This document shows positions 22,901 to 36,614 of a stretch of 64,000 nt of DNA, piece after piece. The notes under the pieces are model-generated. The model did no database searches. It was not told the DNA's origin and saw only the letters and a program-made list of their open reading frames with translations. Positions within the stretch are counted from its first letter, which is position 1. Each line of letters starts with the position of its first letter. Position numbers and translations under genes: made by a program. The DNA is taken from positions 21,061,341 to 21,125,340 of the forward strand of contig NC_049983.1 in the NCBI RefSeq assembly GCF_000003815.2, in the 5' to 3' direction. The DNA comes from Branchiostoma floridae (taxonomy: Eukaryota > Chordata > Leptocardii > Amphioxiformes > Branchiostomatidae).

Positions 22901-25900
22901 CCGACAATGTGCCATAGTTCAATCAGTACCACTGATTATTCATTCTGATGCCTACCTGACTTGGATAAGGCCAGTTTCCTGGGGTCGTCCTTCAGCAGTC
23001 CCCGCAGCCTGTCCAGCTGGTTGCCTGACCGCTTGCCTCTCTGCTTCAGCTCTGTTTGTTTGTTGATGCGGTGGAAGTGCATCTGTGTGTCGTTTGGAAC
23101 GATCTTGGACCGCCAGTCTTCGTAGTCTTTCATGGCAGCCTCCATAATCTCCTCCTCACGAAGTTTCCCTAAGGTTATACAATGTATAACAGACCACTTA
23201 AACATCTTAACTCACGTAAGTAAGTGAAGCTTTTCAATGGCTAAGAAGTAAAGATGTGCAATGACTTGCTTTCTGTTACTGTAAAAGTGAGAGGTTAATT
23301 GACTTTATATCTCCTAATATATAGTCTGTGAATTAGATATAGACAAAACGCTACTGTATGGAATTTAAAATGTCTTTTTTATGTCCGAAAAGGTGTGGGT
23401 AAATGATAAAATTCTCATCCATAAAGTTCACAAGGAAGTGTAAGTTGGAGTATTTACCAGGCAAGTGGATGGTGATGGGTGCAGAAGAACCAAAGTGTAG
23501 AGGCGGTCTCTTCCAGAGGTCCACGTCACTGTTCCGCTCATCCCAGCTGTACCGCTCCCGGCGGGGGAGAGTAGGCTTCAGCTGAGCAGCATGCAACAGG
23601 CCTTCCCTCCATGGCTGTGGGGAAGACATTTTGAATGCAAATTCCTTTCTATTGTTGTCAAACAGAGCTTATAAGGAAGGAAGGCAATGAGGAAGGCAAG
23701 TATCATCGTAGCATAAAAAAATAGTTATTTGGAAATTATCACACAATGCAAGATTAGTGCCAATGGCCATTAACTCTCTCTCTCTGTCTTCTCTTTCTCC
23801 CTCTCTCTCTCTATCCGATTTAGCTTCCGTTGTTCCCCGTCTTGCGAGGCTTAGACGTTGCGGGATATATCAATATATAAATATGTTCTAAGTATGTACC
23901 TTTCTAAGGTCGTCGACCCTGGCCTCCCCAGGCTTGTGGGGATGGACATTACACTCCAGTGTTGTCTTCATCCCAGGGTAGATGAAGCCCTCCTTAGTCC
24001 TCCACTGGTCCCGAGACTCTACTGCCTGCTGCTTCTTCACAGCCTCCAGGTCTACTGGGTCTACTGTCATGGAGTGGTGGTAGTCCTGGCACAGGGTGAA
24101 CCTGGCATCAGGCTCCTGAGGAGGGGAAGACGATCATCACAAAGTTAAAGCTCTGCATTTAGGTATGAGAATCAATCTTAAGCTGTCAAACACAACTTTC
24201 AAAGTGTATCTTTGAAACATTGAAGCACTCATAAGACTTCCAACAGTTAAAATGTCTTGTCTGGTCTTGTTCTTCATGATTACGATGCCTAACATTTCTT
24301 TTCACCAACACAACTTCTAAGGCACTGAAAAAGCAACAGCTACAAAATACAAGCAGACAGTACACACCTTGGCAAGCTCCTGCCGTAACAGTTCCTTGGC
24401 GAGTTCTGTGGAGTTGAGAGCCTGTGTGCTGTAGTTGTGCACCCTTCCATGTACAGGCATGGCAGCAATGGTTTTTCCCTTCTTGTGCTTTGGTATTCTT
24501 GCCAATTGGTCCACCAAATCCTGCAAAAAAATGGCATGTTAAAGTTGAAGAACAATTGATATTACATGAATTGTCTTTTATGAAACTTCTGATGGTTGAC
24601 AATGATAAAAATATTAATTGGTATTACTGCTTTGGGAGTGCAAAAGAAATATAGCCTAAAGATGATATCCAAAAAGTATTATGCATAGCTTTAAAAAGAA
24701 AAGTATCTGCCACAGTAATATAGAAATTTGCTAGGCTGTAACTCACAATGTTTTCCCTGACATAGTCCCGTAGTGGCCCCAGCATTTCTCTCTGCTTGAC
24801 GAACTCCTCATACTCATAGTTGTACATGTCCAGTGGGGTCCACGGGCGGCGCATGTCCATGGGAGAGGAAGTGAAGTCATCTGATGTCTGCACCTCACTG
24901 TCTGGTTTCTTCAAGTCTGGAGTAAAATTTCACTTTGTCAATGCAAGATATCAAGGTATACCATGTACTTGCAATTGTTACATGATTACACTTTTAATCT
25001 ATAATTATATTTTCTGTTTTAACATCTGAGTGAGTGGGCCTATCCCCTCTTAAATCCCTTTATCTTACAAAAGACCCTTGGATATGTACTATACAATTCT
25101 TCAACACTTACTACCATCCATTGATACTGTTACATGATCGTCATTATCAGGTACAAGTAAAGTCTTCAATAAGTCTATAGGCACCTTCAAAGTCCTCCAT
25201 AGTGAGTGGGATTCCAAATTCCTTGCTCATGGACACAACCATCTCTGCCGTGGGGAAGAGGTCATTGCGGGTCACATCCCTTAGCTTGGTGGAGTGCAGC
25301 ATCTGCGTAATGGTAGGGTGGATAGACATTACAAGATGAGAAGTAGAATTAAGGAAAGACCAAAATACAGATTTTTGACAGATACGTTACAACAACGCTT
25401 GTACTGAGACAACTGAGTAGTGGTAGTGTATTTGGTACCTTGTCTACCCTCGCCAGTGAGTCGAAGCAGGGCTTGGGGACCATGTCCCTGACGTAGAGGA
25501 GTGGCTGCTGCACGATGACTGAGATTGGCTCGTGGAGACGCACACGGCACAGGTCAACATCCAGCTCCGCATACAGCCGACGGCGGAAAGTCATCTCCGA
25601 GTTATACAAGACTTTGAAGAAGACATCACCTGTAGGGTAAAAAAAGCACAAAAGTCAAGCTGGAGGAAAGATTGATCGAAGTGAGATACGAAGTTAATAC
25701 ATTCAAGTAGATGATATTACACCTTACATTCTTTTGAATACGAAATGTGAATATCTTCCCATACTTCTTTGCCTTGAATTTTACTGCTTTAATACAGACT
25801 CATTAGTCCCTTTTAGACAGCTTCATGGCTTAAATTCAGTGCACAAATACGTTTTACAGTTTACAGAAAGACCCACACACTATACAATACACCAATGCTA

Positions 25901-28900
25901 TAATTCTTGCACAAGTCAGAGTTTATACTGTTGAATCTATCGATACTTAGCTCCCTGATTGCTACACCAGTACAGTGGTGACTCCAAAATCTGCAGATAC
26001 ACAGTGCAGGCAGTCCTTACCTGTGACCTCAGGCCTAGGTAGTGCAGTCCAGATCCTGTGGATAGCCTTGTCCCTCAGCCCCTCCAACACAAACACATGC
26101 ACCTCTCCATCCAGTACCTGGAAACCTGTCACGATGTCCAGCGACTTACTCTTCTGTTGTTCACTGTGGGAGGACAAGACTCACATATCAGGATGAGGTA
26201 TCAATAACTGCTTCAACAATACATACTAAACAAACCTTCCAAGCTGATGTCATCTAGAGACTATTCTACAGACTTGAAGAAAGATGGTGATGCCTTTTGA
26301 AAGCTTGTCACAACAGCTTTATTCATTTATGCACAACAACCAAGGACCAATGAAGTGACAACCAGGTGAATCAAATGGAAATAATGGGGGACAGCATTTA
26401 TTGTACCCAGTCAGATTGTTTTGTAAGGCCTCTAGAAACTACCATCAGTTTGTGTATCATTGCACTTACACTGATAGCTTGTAGGTTGACAGTGCTGCCT
26501 CGATGACATGCTGTGGCATCTGGTCCAGCTGCAGGGCAGCAGCGTTGATGGCCGTGACTTCTGCCTGCAGACGGTGCAGGAACTCCTTGTCGTGGTATGG
26601 GAACATGAAGATGATACGCGCAAACGGGCACTGAGGAGGCTGGAACAAAAATGGGACCGTCACAAGATTGAAATTGGCAAATATTCCATGATGATACAAT
26701 GCAGATGAAGTGATGACACCAGAGACAATTACAGAAATATGAGATGATCCAATACCTTGACATCAACAGGCTCCTCAGGCTTCCCCCCATCACTGGCCGT
26801 GTCTGCAGAGTCCACCTTCTCTGGTGGTGTCTGGACCTTGTGCTTGAGCCTGGCTGCTGCAAGGTGCCGGAGCGGGTAGGCTACCTCCAGTCTAATCTTC
26901 AGCTGGGCATTGGTCTCCAGGTAGTGGCCTGTAGGCAATGGTGCAGCCTCTGTGGTGGAGGAATGACAGTCAAAATTACATGCAATACACTTAAACTATG
27001 CACCTGTCAGTCAAATGTTGTGATAATGGTTTTGAAGCTACAGTAAGTCTGTAGAAAAAGCAGCACCCACCTGGTCCATCCACTGCACCGATGATGCCCA
27101 CCAGTTTCCCGTTCTCTGTCCTGATGCCGGCCATGTCTGGTAGGGAGCAACAGTGGATGGGTGCCGTCAAGTTCATGGACTTCTGACCTAGCAGCAGGTC
27201 GGACATGTCAAACTTGGCCACGCCGTAAGGATCCCACACCTTTTCACGTTCCTTCAGGGGGTTGTGGGTCGTTCTTCTTGCTGGAAGACAGGATTTGGAG
27301 TTGGTTAGGTGATGTTGCAAAATGTCTTAAGAACATGTGAATTTAGATGCTTTTGCTGGTAACCAATTGCATTTATGATTTAACAAAACTTTCCTGTCAT
27401 CTCTTAGGAACATTCCAATGTAAATGCTTCTGCTGAACTGGTAACCCAGTGCATTGCCCTTATGTAATTGTTAACTAATGGTCACAGCTTGTTCATTATG
27501 TTATATATATCATGAAGGTCAGTCATACTAAAGAGGATATCAAAGCCTCACCTGTGATCATCCCCACATTGTGGATCTTGTCATCCTCCATATCATCCCC
27601 AAATATGGTCGGAGGCTTCTTCAATGTGGAATCCAGCCGGTCTCGGTCGTGAACTTCAACTTCAAGGGGTGGACCAATTAGAAACTCACGTAGCTCTCCT
27701 GGGTCAAGGGTTCCTTTAAGAGACAATAAGGCAAATATAGACTATATTTTAGGATGCAGATGATTTACAAACATCATTACAATATTGGCATTTGTGCTTT
27801 AGATGTCTTAATCTGATCCATATTGAGATGTTGCCAATGTACATAATAAGCACTGTTGCATCCAGTATACAGAAACTTGTCATAACCTTGCCACAATTAA
27901 ATCAGACATTAAGATTGTGTGTTGTTCCTCATAGTCATGTCATCTACAAGTTAATCAAGTATTCTAACCTGTCAGAATGACGTTGAGATCATCCCAGTAG
28001 ACATTACTGTCCTGTTCCCTGCCAATACTTCTGTGCACGTCCTGGTCCAGGAACTTGTAACAGATGTAGGTTGGTTCACATCTAGAAGTATATATATATA
28101 AAGATACCACTGATGAATGTTTCAAATATACCTTCATTTTTAATTGTTCGTTACTATGTTTCTGAGTAGGATGAGATAACACTTATAATGGTAGATGATA
28201 CATTTATGCTGTTAGATTTCAGTTAGAAAGGAAACCTAATAAAAACATTTGACATCACACTTTTGCTGAATAATTCCAATGATTTTCTTCTTCTTTTGAT
28301 TATCTTACAAATTGCTGAGACAACTAGATGTGGAACTTACTTGTCTTTGAGCAGCTGGTAGTTGAGGGGAGTGGCAGGCATGTTGGAGGCATGGGCCACC
28401 TTGATGATGAGAGGGTTCAGCTCCTGCAGGTGTTTCTCTGACATCAGGGCACCATCCAGCGCCACAGACACGTAAACATCCTGTATGAATGGGCTAGGCT
28501 TGTCCAGCCGATTGGTTATGGACTGCTTTCCTGGAGAACACAGCAAGATTATGGACTGCTGTTACCTTTACAGTATTATGAAGGACTAACACAAGGAGCT
28601 CCGATCTACGCAAACAAAGTCCACAGGGTTTTGCCAATGTATGATATTACTATATTTTTACCTGCAAACAATATCTTCATTGACAGTGGGATGACAGCAG
28701 CTCCAAACTTCTTTATGTTTTCCATCGCAGCTGCTGCAGAAGAGTCCTTTTTTCTTTTCTTCTTGCCTCCCTCTTCTTCTGTTGGCAGCGGGTGTCGCAA
28801 CTTTCCAAACTCGCTAAGCTGACGGGACGGCTCTCTAGTGCTTGTTGCTAAGGTGATAGATAAAGAAGATCAATGATTACAAAAGACAATCATTTGTTTC

Positions 28901-31900
28901 ACAAGTTGTGTCACAGTGCAAATTACAATTCCCTGATCTATTAAAGACCCAGCAATTTTCTGATTTCTAAAGAATTTCTTTAGCAACTCTACCAACCTGC
29001 AACAGGGCTTGGGCCTCCTTTCTTGATTTCCTTCTCCATCCTCTGGTTGGATCTGTGATCTCCCCCATGATCAGCAATCTCCTGCTCCGACACACGCCGT
29101 GCCATGGGGACATGGTAGGAGGAAGGTGAGGCTTCCTTGCTGCCTTTCTTGCCCCTGCTTTCCACTTCCCCAGTTGGGGACACACCAGCCAGTTGGCTGA
29201 GTCTGTCATATGTTCTGGCAGACATAGAAAAACAGCATTGAGGTTTAGAATATTAAAGGCGACACTAGCAATGCTTCCAGAGGACAAATAAGAAGGAATA
29301 GTCACTATGTTCCATCTAAGGCTTAGACAAGAGACTGGAGCTCACCTGATTCCTTCTTGTGATGCTCCCTCTTCCTCAATAGGAGATGGAGGACCCTTCC
29401 CCTGGGGGCTAGAGGCCTTCCCTCTGGGGCTGGGGGATTTCCCCTGGGCTGGGGACAGGGCCTGGGGTTCCTTGGATGGGCTTTTGCCCTTTTCTGGAGA
29501 GGCCTCATCTGGGACTTGTTTGTCTGGAGACTTCTGTTGTCCTGACTTCCCTGATTGACCTGCCTCTCCTGGAATGAAAACATAAATTTAGTAACTTTAA
29601 CTCTATTGGAGACAACTTATACAGTTACCAGTAGTATATGTTTTGAAAAAAGTAGTTTTTAGAGTCAAGTAGTCATATTAGCTAAGCATGAAAGCTCATC
29701 TATATTGCCCAGCAATTATAATTCATTACTGGAGTCACATGTCCCTAATGTAACTTACTCAGAGTAATCACCACACCTGAAGAATATTTGAGGTAAGCAA
29801 TTTGCTTGTGTTGAAACTTCATTCAGTAGTCATGCTAATATTCCCTAAAAGGTCTACATTTGAGTTTCAGACTGAACACACAACTTACCCTGGTTCCTAC
29901 TGTACTGGTCCCTCTGCTTGCTGACCTCTGACCTGATGCCCTGCCGTGTTTTCAGCGGCTGCATGTCCATGAAGCTTTGCGACTGTTTCAGCACCAAGGA
30001 CTTCACCCCTGCCAGCTCATCACCTCCCTGCAGAATACATGACATTGCATTTCTTTGAATGAGGCAAGTAAAGCTAGTCATGCACTTCAATTTCTTAAAA
30101 TTACACAACACACTGATACCCATAGTCACGACACTGTAAATGCATTCAGGTTTGCAGTGATTTGATTTAATGGTAAGAAATGTTTGCAGTGGTTTTACAG
30201 TCATACACTGTACAGTGATAGGAAAACCAGTGGTTTGGCATTTGCATTGAGGTGGTCACTGAGAAAATAGCACTCATAAAACAACAAGTAAAATTTTAAA
30301 GATTACAGTAGATTGTCATTTGCTTCTGCTACTTCATCATGCCTGACAAAAGATTCCTGTGCCTTTATATCACCATCAAGGGATGAGTTACAATTGGCAG
30401 CAATTACTAGTACTATCAATATATAGATCAAATTCCTTAATGAATCTTTGTACCAACTTGTTTGTATTTGTATGCCTGCTTACCCCTGGTAGCCTGAAGG
30501 CCTTTGGTCGGTCAAACCTGGCCCTTGGTGACACCTTGTCCTTGCTGTCCCATATCCTCAGCTTTAGCTCATGTCTATACAACTTCAGCAATGTCTCTTT
30601 GGTAACTATGATCTTGTGGCTGCAACACACACAAAAATATTACATAAAAAATTCTGTAGCCAACAATAAAATCTCACGGTAATGGTTGGTTTAGGCGATA
30701 AAATATTACTCATTAATAATGAGATTGTAAAAGTTTGTTTTTCAATTAATTAAGGTCTGATGCATCATATGTCATGATGTGGCAAGTAAATGAAATTGAG
30801 CCACAAAACAATGCACAGGTAGACGAATCTCAGGTGCGTCCAAGGTCAACAGATGAACAGGTGGAAATGTCTCACTTGTGAGTCCAGGCTACCCAGGTGA
30901 GCTCCCCCTCCATCCAGGTCTTCACCACCTTGGAGTCGTGTTCTGTGTAGATCTTGGCGGCCATTCCGAAGGTCACCAGGTCGACCTTCTGAGGCTCGGG
31001 GTCATCGGGGAGGAGATAATACTCCAGATGGAAGTAGTACTGGGCCTTGGGAGCCTCCAGGAGACGCTTCTTCTTCTGTAGCATTTCCTCTAACGTGGGG
31101 CCTTCATCTTCAACTGCAATAGTGGTTCAAAGGTGTCATTTTAACATTATATAAGACATAGCAACACACTGCTCTAGGTCGACTGCTATGTGCATTGTGA
31201 TTCTATATTGCTTAAGGTGCTTTACACCACTAATGTCTTCATGTTATGTGTCATGTTGTCAAAACTAACCCCCAAAAATGGCATGACATTTTTGACAAGC
31301 TTGTATTGACTTCATACAAATACAGATACAGAAATGCCTGTAAACAAAAAAACATATACAAACACACATGGATCGAAAAAAGGGAAGACACCACCTTGAA
31401 TGACAATTGTGCACCAGTGCGAGACATCTTTTAACAAGTGGTTCTAGACTTTATACCTCTCAACGTTAACCTTGAGCGTGTGCCCAACCTGCTACCAGCG
31501 CGTGACATGCGTCGTGACATGTAGGACACGTTTGAGGCACGTGATAGGCGTGACATGCGCGAGCGGTTGGTTGTGCGTGATGCGTTTTCCCATACTATGC
31601 CAGCATGTAATGTAGAGTGGTTACACATATCATTAGCAATGTCAAAGAACAAAACCATTCTGACCACTTCAATAATCAGTTCATCAATCAATCACATATC
31701 ATAATTACGGCATCATAAGTCATAAAACCATGAAAATGTTTGACATGTCAGTTAAAAAAATGGTAATTCAATGTATCCCTTGACTGAACTTATTTCAGAC
31801 TACTACTTTTACCAATGTGAACTCCGAATACCAGTGCAAAAGTCAGGATTTGATTTAAATCCGTCCAGAGCTTACAACATTGATAGCAGTATAATGACAT

Positions 31901-33485
31901 TACATGTAGGTCGATAAACTTAATTTCTGTGGATCATCTCCCCCATTGTGATAAATAATTCAGCACAATAACCGCCTGAACAAATAGCCGCCCACCGCTA
32001 CAATACTCCCACAATAGGACAGCCCCCGGTGAGAATACCTCCTGGCAGAGATATGTTATGGGCTGGTGCGTCCATTGTAACAATGACCTTTGCTGTGAAT
32101 GGTACAATCCTGACTGAGAACAAGGCTCTCTGGGGGAGCCACTGATAGAAAGGGGGCCTGACTCAAAACATATTGCTGTAATTGTTCCCTGAATACAAGC
32201 CCTGTAATTAGGCATCTTAAGTGAAAAAGGCTACATCCTATGTAATCTTAAAAACTGTTTAAGTGTTTGATGTTTTCAAAAAATTCATTATGTCTTTTTT
32301 CAAGATGACAAAGCTTCATGTTACATGTATTATTCATGATTTCACATGTTGTCATGACTCTGTATTTCATGTTTTCACATTGTGTAATATCCCATCATTG
32401 CCAAGTGTAAATCCTGAATGGATAAACGGAATTTATGTCAGAAAAGTTCTAAAAATTGCACTCGTTCTTTGATTTTTTTTACATGAGCATCCACATAAAT
32501 GTTTCTTTAGGATCTTACATCTTTACCTAGCCACAGGTGACTGTTGAATTGTAGAGGATTAGTTGTATGAGCTCTACAATACAACAGTTGCCGTGCCTAA
32601 TCTTTATCCACTGAATCTGTGCTACATGGTGAAAATTCTGAGCAAAGAAAACGTACCTGTTGGGATCGCCATGGCAATTGTAATCGTCATAGTAACTTTG
32701 TGAGACTCCTCTCCAGCCTCCTTTGTCCCATCATCCCCTTCTCCGGCAGTTTCTGACTCTCCTGGTCCTTTTTCTGTACCATTCTCGTCTTGTTTCTCTT
32801 TGTCCTGTTCTGTTGCATTGTCTGCTTTGGTTACATTTTCACCATTGTCTGAATCTGCTTTTTCCACAGAAAGGGTTGTTTCTGCTGTTGCTGAGAGCAC
32901 CTCTGCCTCCTCAGGAACTCCTTGGCTTGTGTCGTCTGACACTGGCTCTATAATCGTCGGGATCTCAGCTGGCTGCTCATCTGCCATTTTGATCCCTGCC
33001 TGGAACAGAGATATGATGACATGTCATGTATTTTATCAATATGCAATGTTTTTGATTAAGTTGTTCAACTTCACATAATGAAATATAACGTTAACGTCAA
33101 CGTTACATGCGCGATGAAAGGTCCAAATAACAATATCTCAAAATGGACACCAAGATATTCAACGTAAGGTTTAAGTGTATGTCAGGTGGGCTCGTTATTG
33201 CTATATTTATCAATATTGATCAGTAACAGTTTACATATCATTCTGGAGCTGTAGATTAGGTGAATCCTGGTCGATATGAAACTCATTGAATACTTTTTTC
33301 AACTTTTTACTTCTTAGCTAACGTACTCCGCCCCTCCCCATCCCGACACTAAAATCTTATATCTTAACGAATGATGGATCACAAATCTTACTATATGTAC
33401 GGCACTCGTTAAAGTAAATCTGCGGGTCACTGCACAACGAAACGTTCAGAAATCGGCACAAGTTATCAAAGATTTAGGACGTACC
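19959..33485 (-). CDS. CFAP92: CFAP92-like protein, DUF4550 family (24 coding exons, 1491 aa)
   Basis: Coding exons from the start: 32657-32987, 31457-31594, 30876-31113, 30484-30619, 29889-30027, 29346-29568, 28997-29214, 28662-28847, 28341-28530, 27969-28081, 27552-27713, 27071-27280, 26756-26949, 26470-26639, 26021-26163, 25439-25629, 25185-25302, 24747-24916, 24368-24520, 23900-24115, 23458-23614, 22956-23168, 22306-22543, 19959-20187. All phases match. The N-terminus is acidic. Residues about 157-250 read YYFHLEYYLLPDDPEPQKVD, VTFGMAAKIYTEH and TWVAWTHN, which I recognise as the DUF4550 block of KIAA1257/CFAP92. Then come Ser/Pro/Lys-rich linkers (328-480), beta-rich C2-like stretches (from about 540) and a charged C-terminus. 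CFAP92 is linked to cilia/flagella; the role here is inferred. A 5' UTR exon ends at 33485 with a GTACGT donor. The family name rests on memory; the gene structure is firm. Confidence 0.78.
20906..22155. mobile_element. Non-autonomous DNA transposon of unassigned class, copy B (inverted relative to copy A)
   Basis: The element is 20912-22149. The ends GAGGGCCCCCAAG and CTTTGGGGCCCCC are inverted repeats, flanked by ATGGAT and ATGGAG (5 of 6 bases identical). End clusters of CGCTCTACGCTAAATT repeats surround four core units marked by ACCCTCTGAAACGCCATTT at about 21289, 21494, 21689 and 21868. It corresponds to copy A (8942-10063) read backwards. It lies in the last intron of the CFAP92-like gene. 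Confidence 0.75.
31457..31594 (-). other. Arg/Ser-rich symmetric exon of the CFAP92-like gene
   Basis: 138 nt, phase 1 at both ends, so it can be skipped without a frameshift. It encodes Arg/Ser-rich sequence (NRSRMSRLSRASNV, MSRRMSRAGSRLGTRSR) inserted just before the DUF4550-like block. It may be a cassette exon. Confidence 0.6.
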
Positions 33486-36440
33486 TATCGAATCTCTGCA
33501 GGAGTTATTGCACCGAGGACTTCTAGTTCTATGTTTCCATCATTGACTGTATCCGGGAAGACCGCACTACACCCCACACGAAAAGGCATTCCCCAGGGTA
33601 TCTCCGCCGTCAGAAAAGTAGTACGTCAGATTTCGTCGCTACCCCTAAACTATGTGAACAATGCAGACAGAATCTGACACTGTAACTGTTTCTATATTAG
33701 TTATACATCCGTTATTAGTAGACATTGTCTGTTTCACGAATGGATGTTTGAGGATAACCGACGCGGATGAATAGTATTTTGTGGTTGCTTAGTGAAGCGG
33801 TCCTCGTTGCTACAACACATCCGCCATATTTGTTTACATTGTAACAAAATCACGTGGGTGGCTCTGTCTACCACCGGTCTGCCTGGCTACCGGCTACTCG
33901 TGTCCGCCGCTTGAAATTCCATTCGCCAGAAACTATATATAGTATTATGTGAATACTAGACAATTGGGCAGAAGTTTTTTCACGCGGCTGCAATAAATTT
34001 TTCGGGTATTTTTTTAACACTTTTCAAGAGATTTCCGAGGGTGTAAATTGTAATGCTTTATCCTGACGCCGAACAAGCCTGTTCGAGGTAACGTTACTAG
34101 TAGTTTATTCGCCTCATTATGATAGGCCAACCAGCCGCTGTGCTAATAGATTTAGAAAATAATGCTAAAACCTTTTACTTTACCATTAGTCCACATCACT
34201 CATGAAATTGGGTAAGAATTACTAGATTGGATACATCTTACAGGGTCAACTCCAGGAGATATCGGTTCCTTTCTATGCACACATGTGCGTAATTTTCAAA
34301 GCCCTACTTTTATTATTGGAGGCTAGCCAAGGTCAAGCATCAACTGAGAGCATCTGCTGCAACTGACACACAGTTCCGTCAGGACAGCTGAACTCCGGGT
34401 ATCTGTGTCAGACATCGGTCTGAAATCCGTTCGCACTACCGCGTGGCAATGTCACCTGATAGTTTGTGGGACTGTCGAAGTTTCACTTCTAGTTCATCAG
34501 AGGAGCAGGATCCTAGTCCTAGTCACATATGGGCATATGAAGACGCTGTCGGAGGGACATTTTTCTTTTCTAAAACCATTCTACCTTAAAAAAAAGTACA
34601 ACTAACTTTATAACCGTTGTATTGTCGTCTCCAAGCAGATGCCGTCAGCTGGATAAAAAAAAATAGAAGAAGAATTCGGTCAAATATGGACAAATAAGGA
34701 TTTTACAGTGATTTTAGTCAGTCTTTTGCAGTCTATTCAGCTATCTCCGCCGGCCGGTCAGTTCACTCCTAGGCCTTAACTTCTACTGGGCTTTTATTCC
34801 TCACTTGGCCAAAGTCCCCTATTACTATTCGGCCAGGCCGGAGTCTGGTAGAGGCTAGCGTATTACATGCGTATTCGAGGACACTGTAAGAAATCGTTGC
34901 TGTGAAACAAGTCGGGGCCTAGAACTTGTCCTCAGGAGTGATCTCTGTGACTGACTGTGGGAGAGATGCCAGTAACTTTTCTCGCTACTCATCATCATCA
35001 TCGTGAGGGGAAAGAATCATGTTCTTAATGTCTATGTTGGCTTCTGTCCTAACTTCCACAACGTCGCCAGCGTTCGTCAGTCTGAACCCTATGGTCTCTG
35101 GCAGCTAATCATCCACAGCAAGGTTTCGTGTTTGACTATGTGCCTTGTTGACAGAAGCCAATTTGCCTGATTCTTTTGGCTCAGCTGTTGTTGACAAACA
35201 CATTGCTCAGTTTGTGCCCGACACGCGTTTGCCATACGGTTTGGCAGGCCTCTCTCTGTGAGTCAAGTTGCTACCCAGTTTTGGCTGACCCCCTTTCTTT
35301 TTCGTTTGGCTACGCTTTAGGTGTTCCAGCCGCCCAGCCATGTAGTATATCGAACGTCGATGGAACGGTTTTTATTTTTTTAAGTATCCATCCGCCGTGC
35401 ATAGTAACGCCGTTGCTAAGGGCGCAGTTTTCCCGCGCGCCAACGAGATGAAATTTCATCCGAGTTGACAGCTGATTGCATCACGATGTGTGACCTTTCA
35501 GCGAAATGACGGTAAGTGTCGGATGTGTTTGCTATCTGCTCTCCATTTAATCCATTTCTGTGGGGTTTTACAACGATTTTAATTTGTTTTATGATCAAAC
35601 TTGGAACACAGTTAAATTAGCAAAATGGCAGCGTCGTAAAAAGTTGAAAATTCGGCGATTTTCAGATTGGGGGCGTTTGCTTTTCGCACTTAGATCCTTA
35701 TTCATTTGATGGTGCGTCAGAACCGTTTAACCCTTGTCTATATCCCGTGTGAAAATCCCGTTGGTTTGAAATCTGGGTAGATACGTAATTCAAAGTCTGC
35801 CTAGGTCACGTTTTAGCGATTTTTCGTCAACATGCTGGTGTTCGTAGTGTAAGTCCTATGAGGTTTTTTTACTGGGCGGGCCCTGTTACATGTGACAAAT
35901 TTGCTTTATCGTCGGTATTTCTTGTAAACACAATAACCACCGAGGTGCAAACCTGCATGGCTTGGTGTAAAATGTTGATATACGTGACAAATTTTCTGAC
36001 TCAGAATTTGTTAGTGAGGATATATTTGGCGCTCAGAGAAATTTTAATCGAAAACAGCGGAGAATTTGGCCGTGAAAAATCTATCCTTCAATGCGTTACA
36101 TAGCCTGACATCCTCTGAAAACCCGAAAACTAATACAGGAGGTCGAAAAAAATCCAGCAAAAAACAGATAATAGTTGCTAAGCCACAGGACAACAAAGCT
36201 GGTTTAAAATGTATTACGAATTGAACCACAGAACGTGTATCAAAACAGCAATTGTGTATCAAAAGAAACAACAAGTCTTTACCATTACTTCTAGGAGGTA
36301 CATTTAGGTTGTCTTGTTCATCTTAGCAGACTCAGCTGAGGTAATCAATGTTTTGCCAAGAATGATCAAAGAAGTACACTTTTATAAGGTAACGGTTATA
36401 AATTGACTCCAAGGATGGATGGTACATAGATAGCTGGATA
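33486..36440. other. 5' flank of the CFAP92-like gene and unassigned DNA
   Basis: The CFAP92-like promoter should lie at about 33.5-33.9 kb; no clear TATA box was assigned to it. A GC-rich patch at 35390-35520 ends in ATGACG|GTAAGT (35512), a good splice donor on the plus strand. It could be the first exon of a divergent transcript. No protein-coding exon could be supported. Confidence 0.4.
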
Positions 36441-36451
36441 GACTACAAAAT

Positions 36452-36479
36452 TATAATAATAATAATAATAATAATAATA
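36452..36479. repeat. (AAT)n microsatellite
   Basis: About nine ATA/AAT units. Confidence 0.9.
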
Positions 36480-36614
36480 TCTGTTGTATTTGCATCCAGT
36501 AAAAAAAGATTGCAATCCCATGGCACTTAGTTGTCCCTATTTGGCCAAATTCTTCTATTTTTTCTTCCAGCTGAGTAGCTGACACATAGTACATACTGTT
36601 AACTGAGTTTTATT

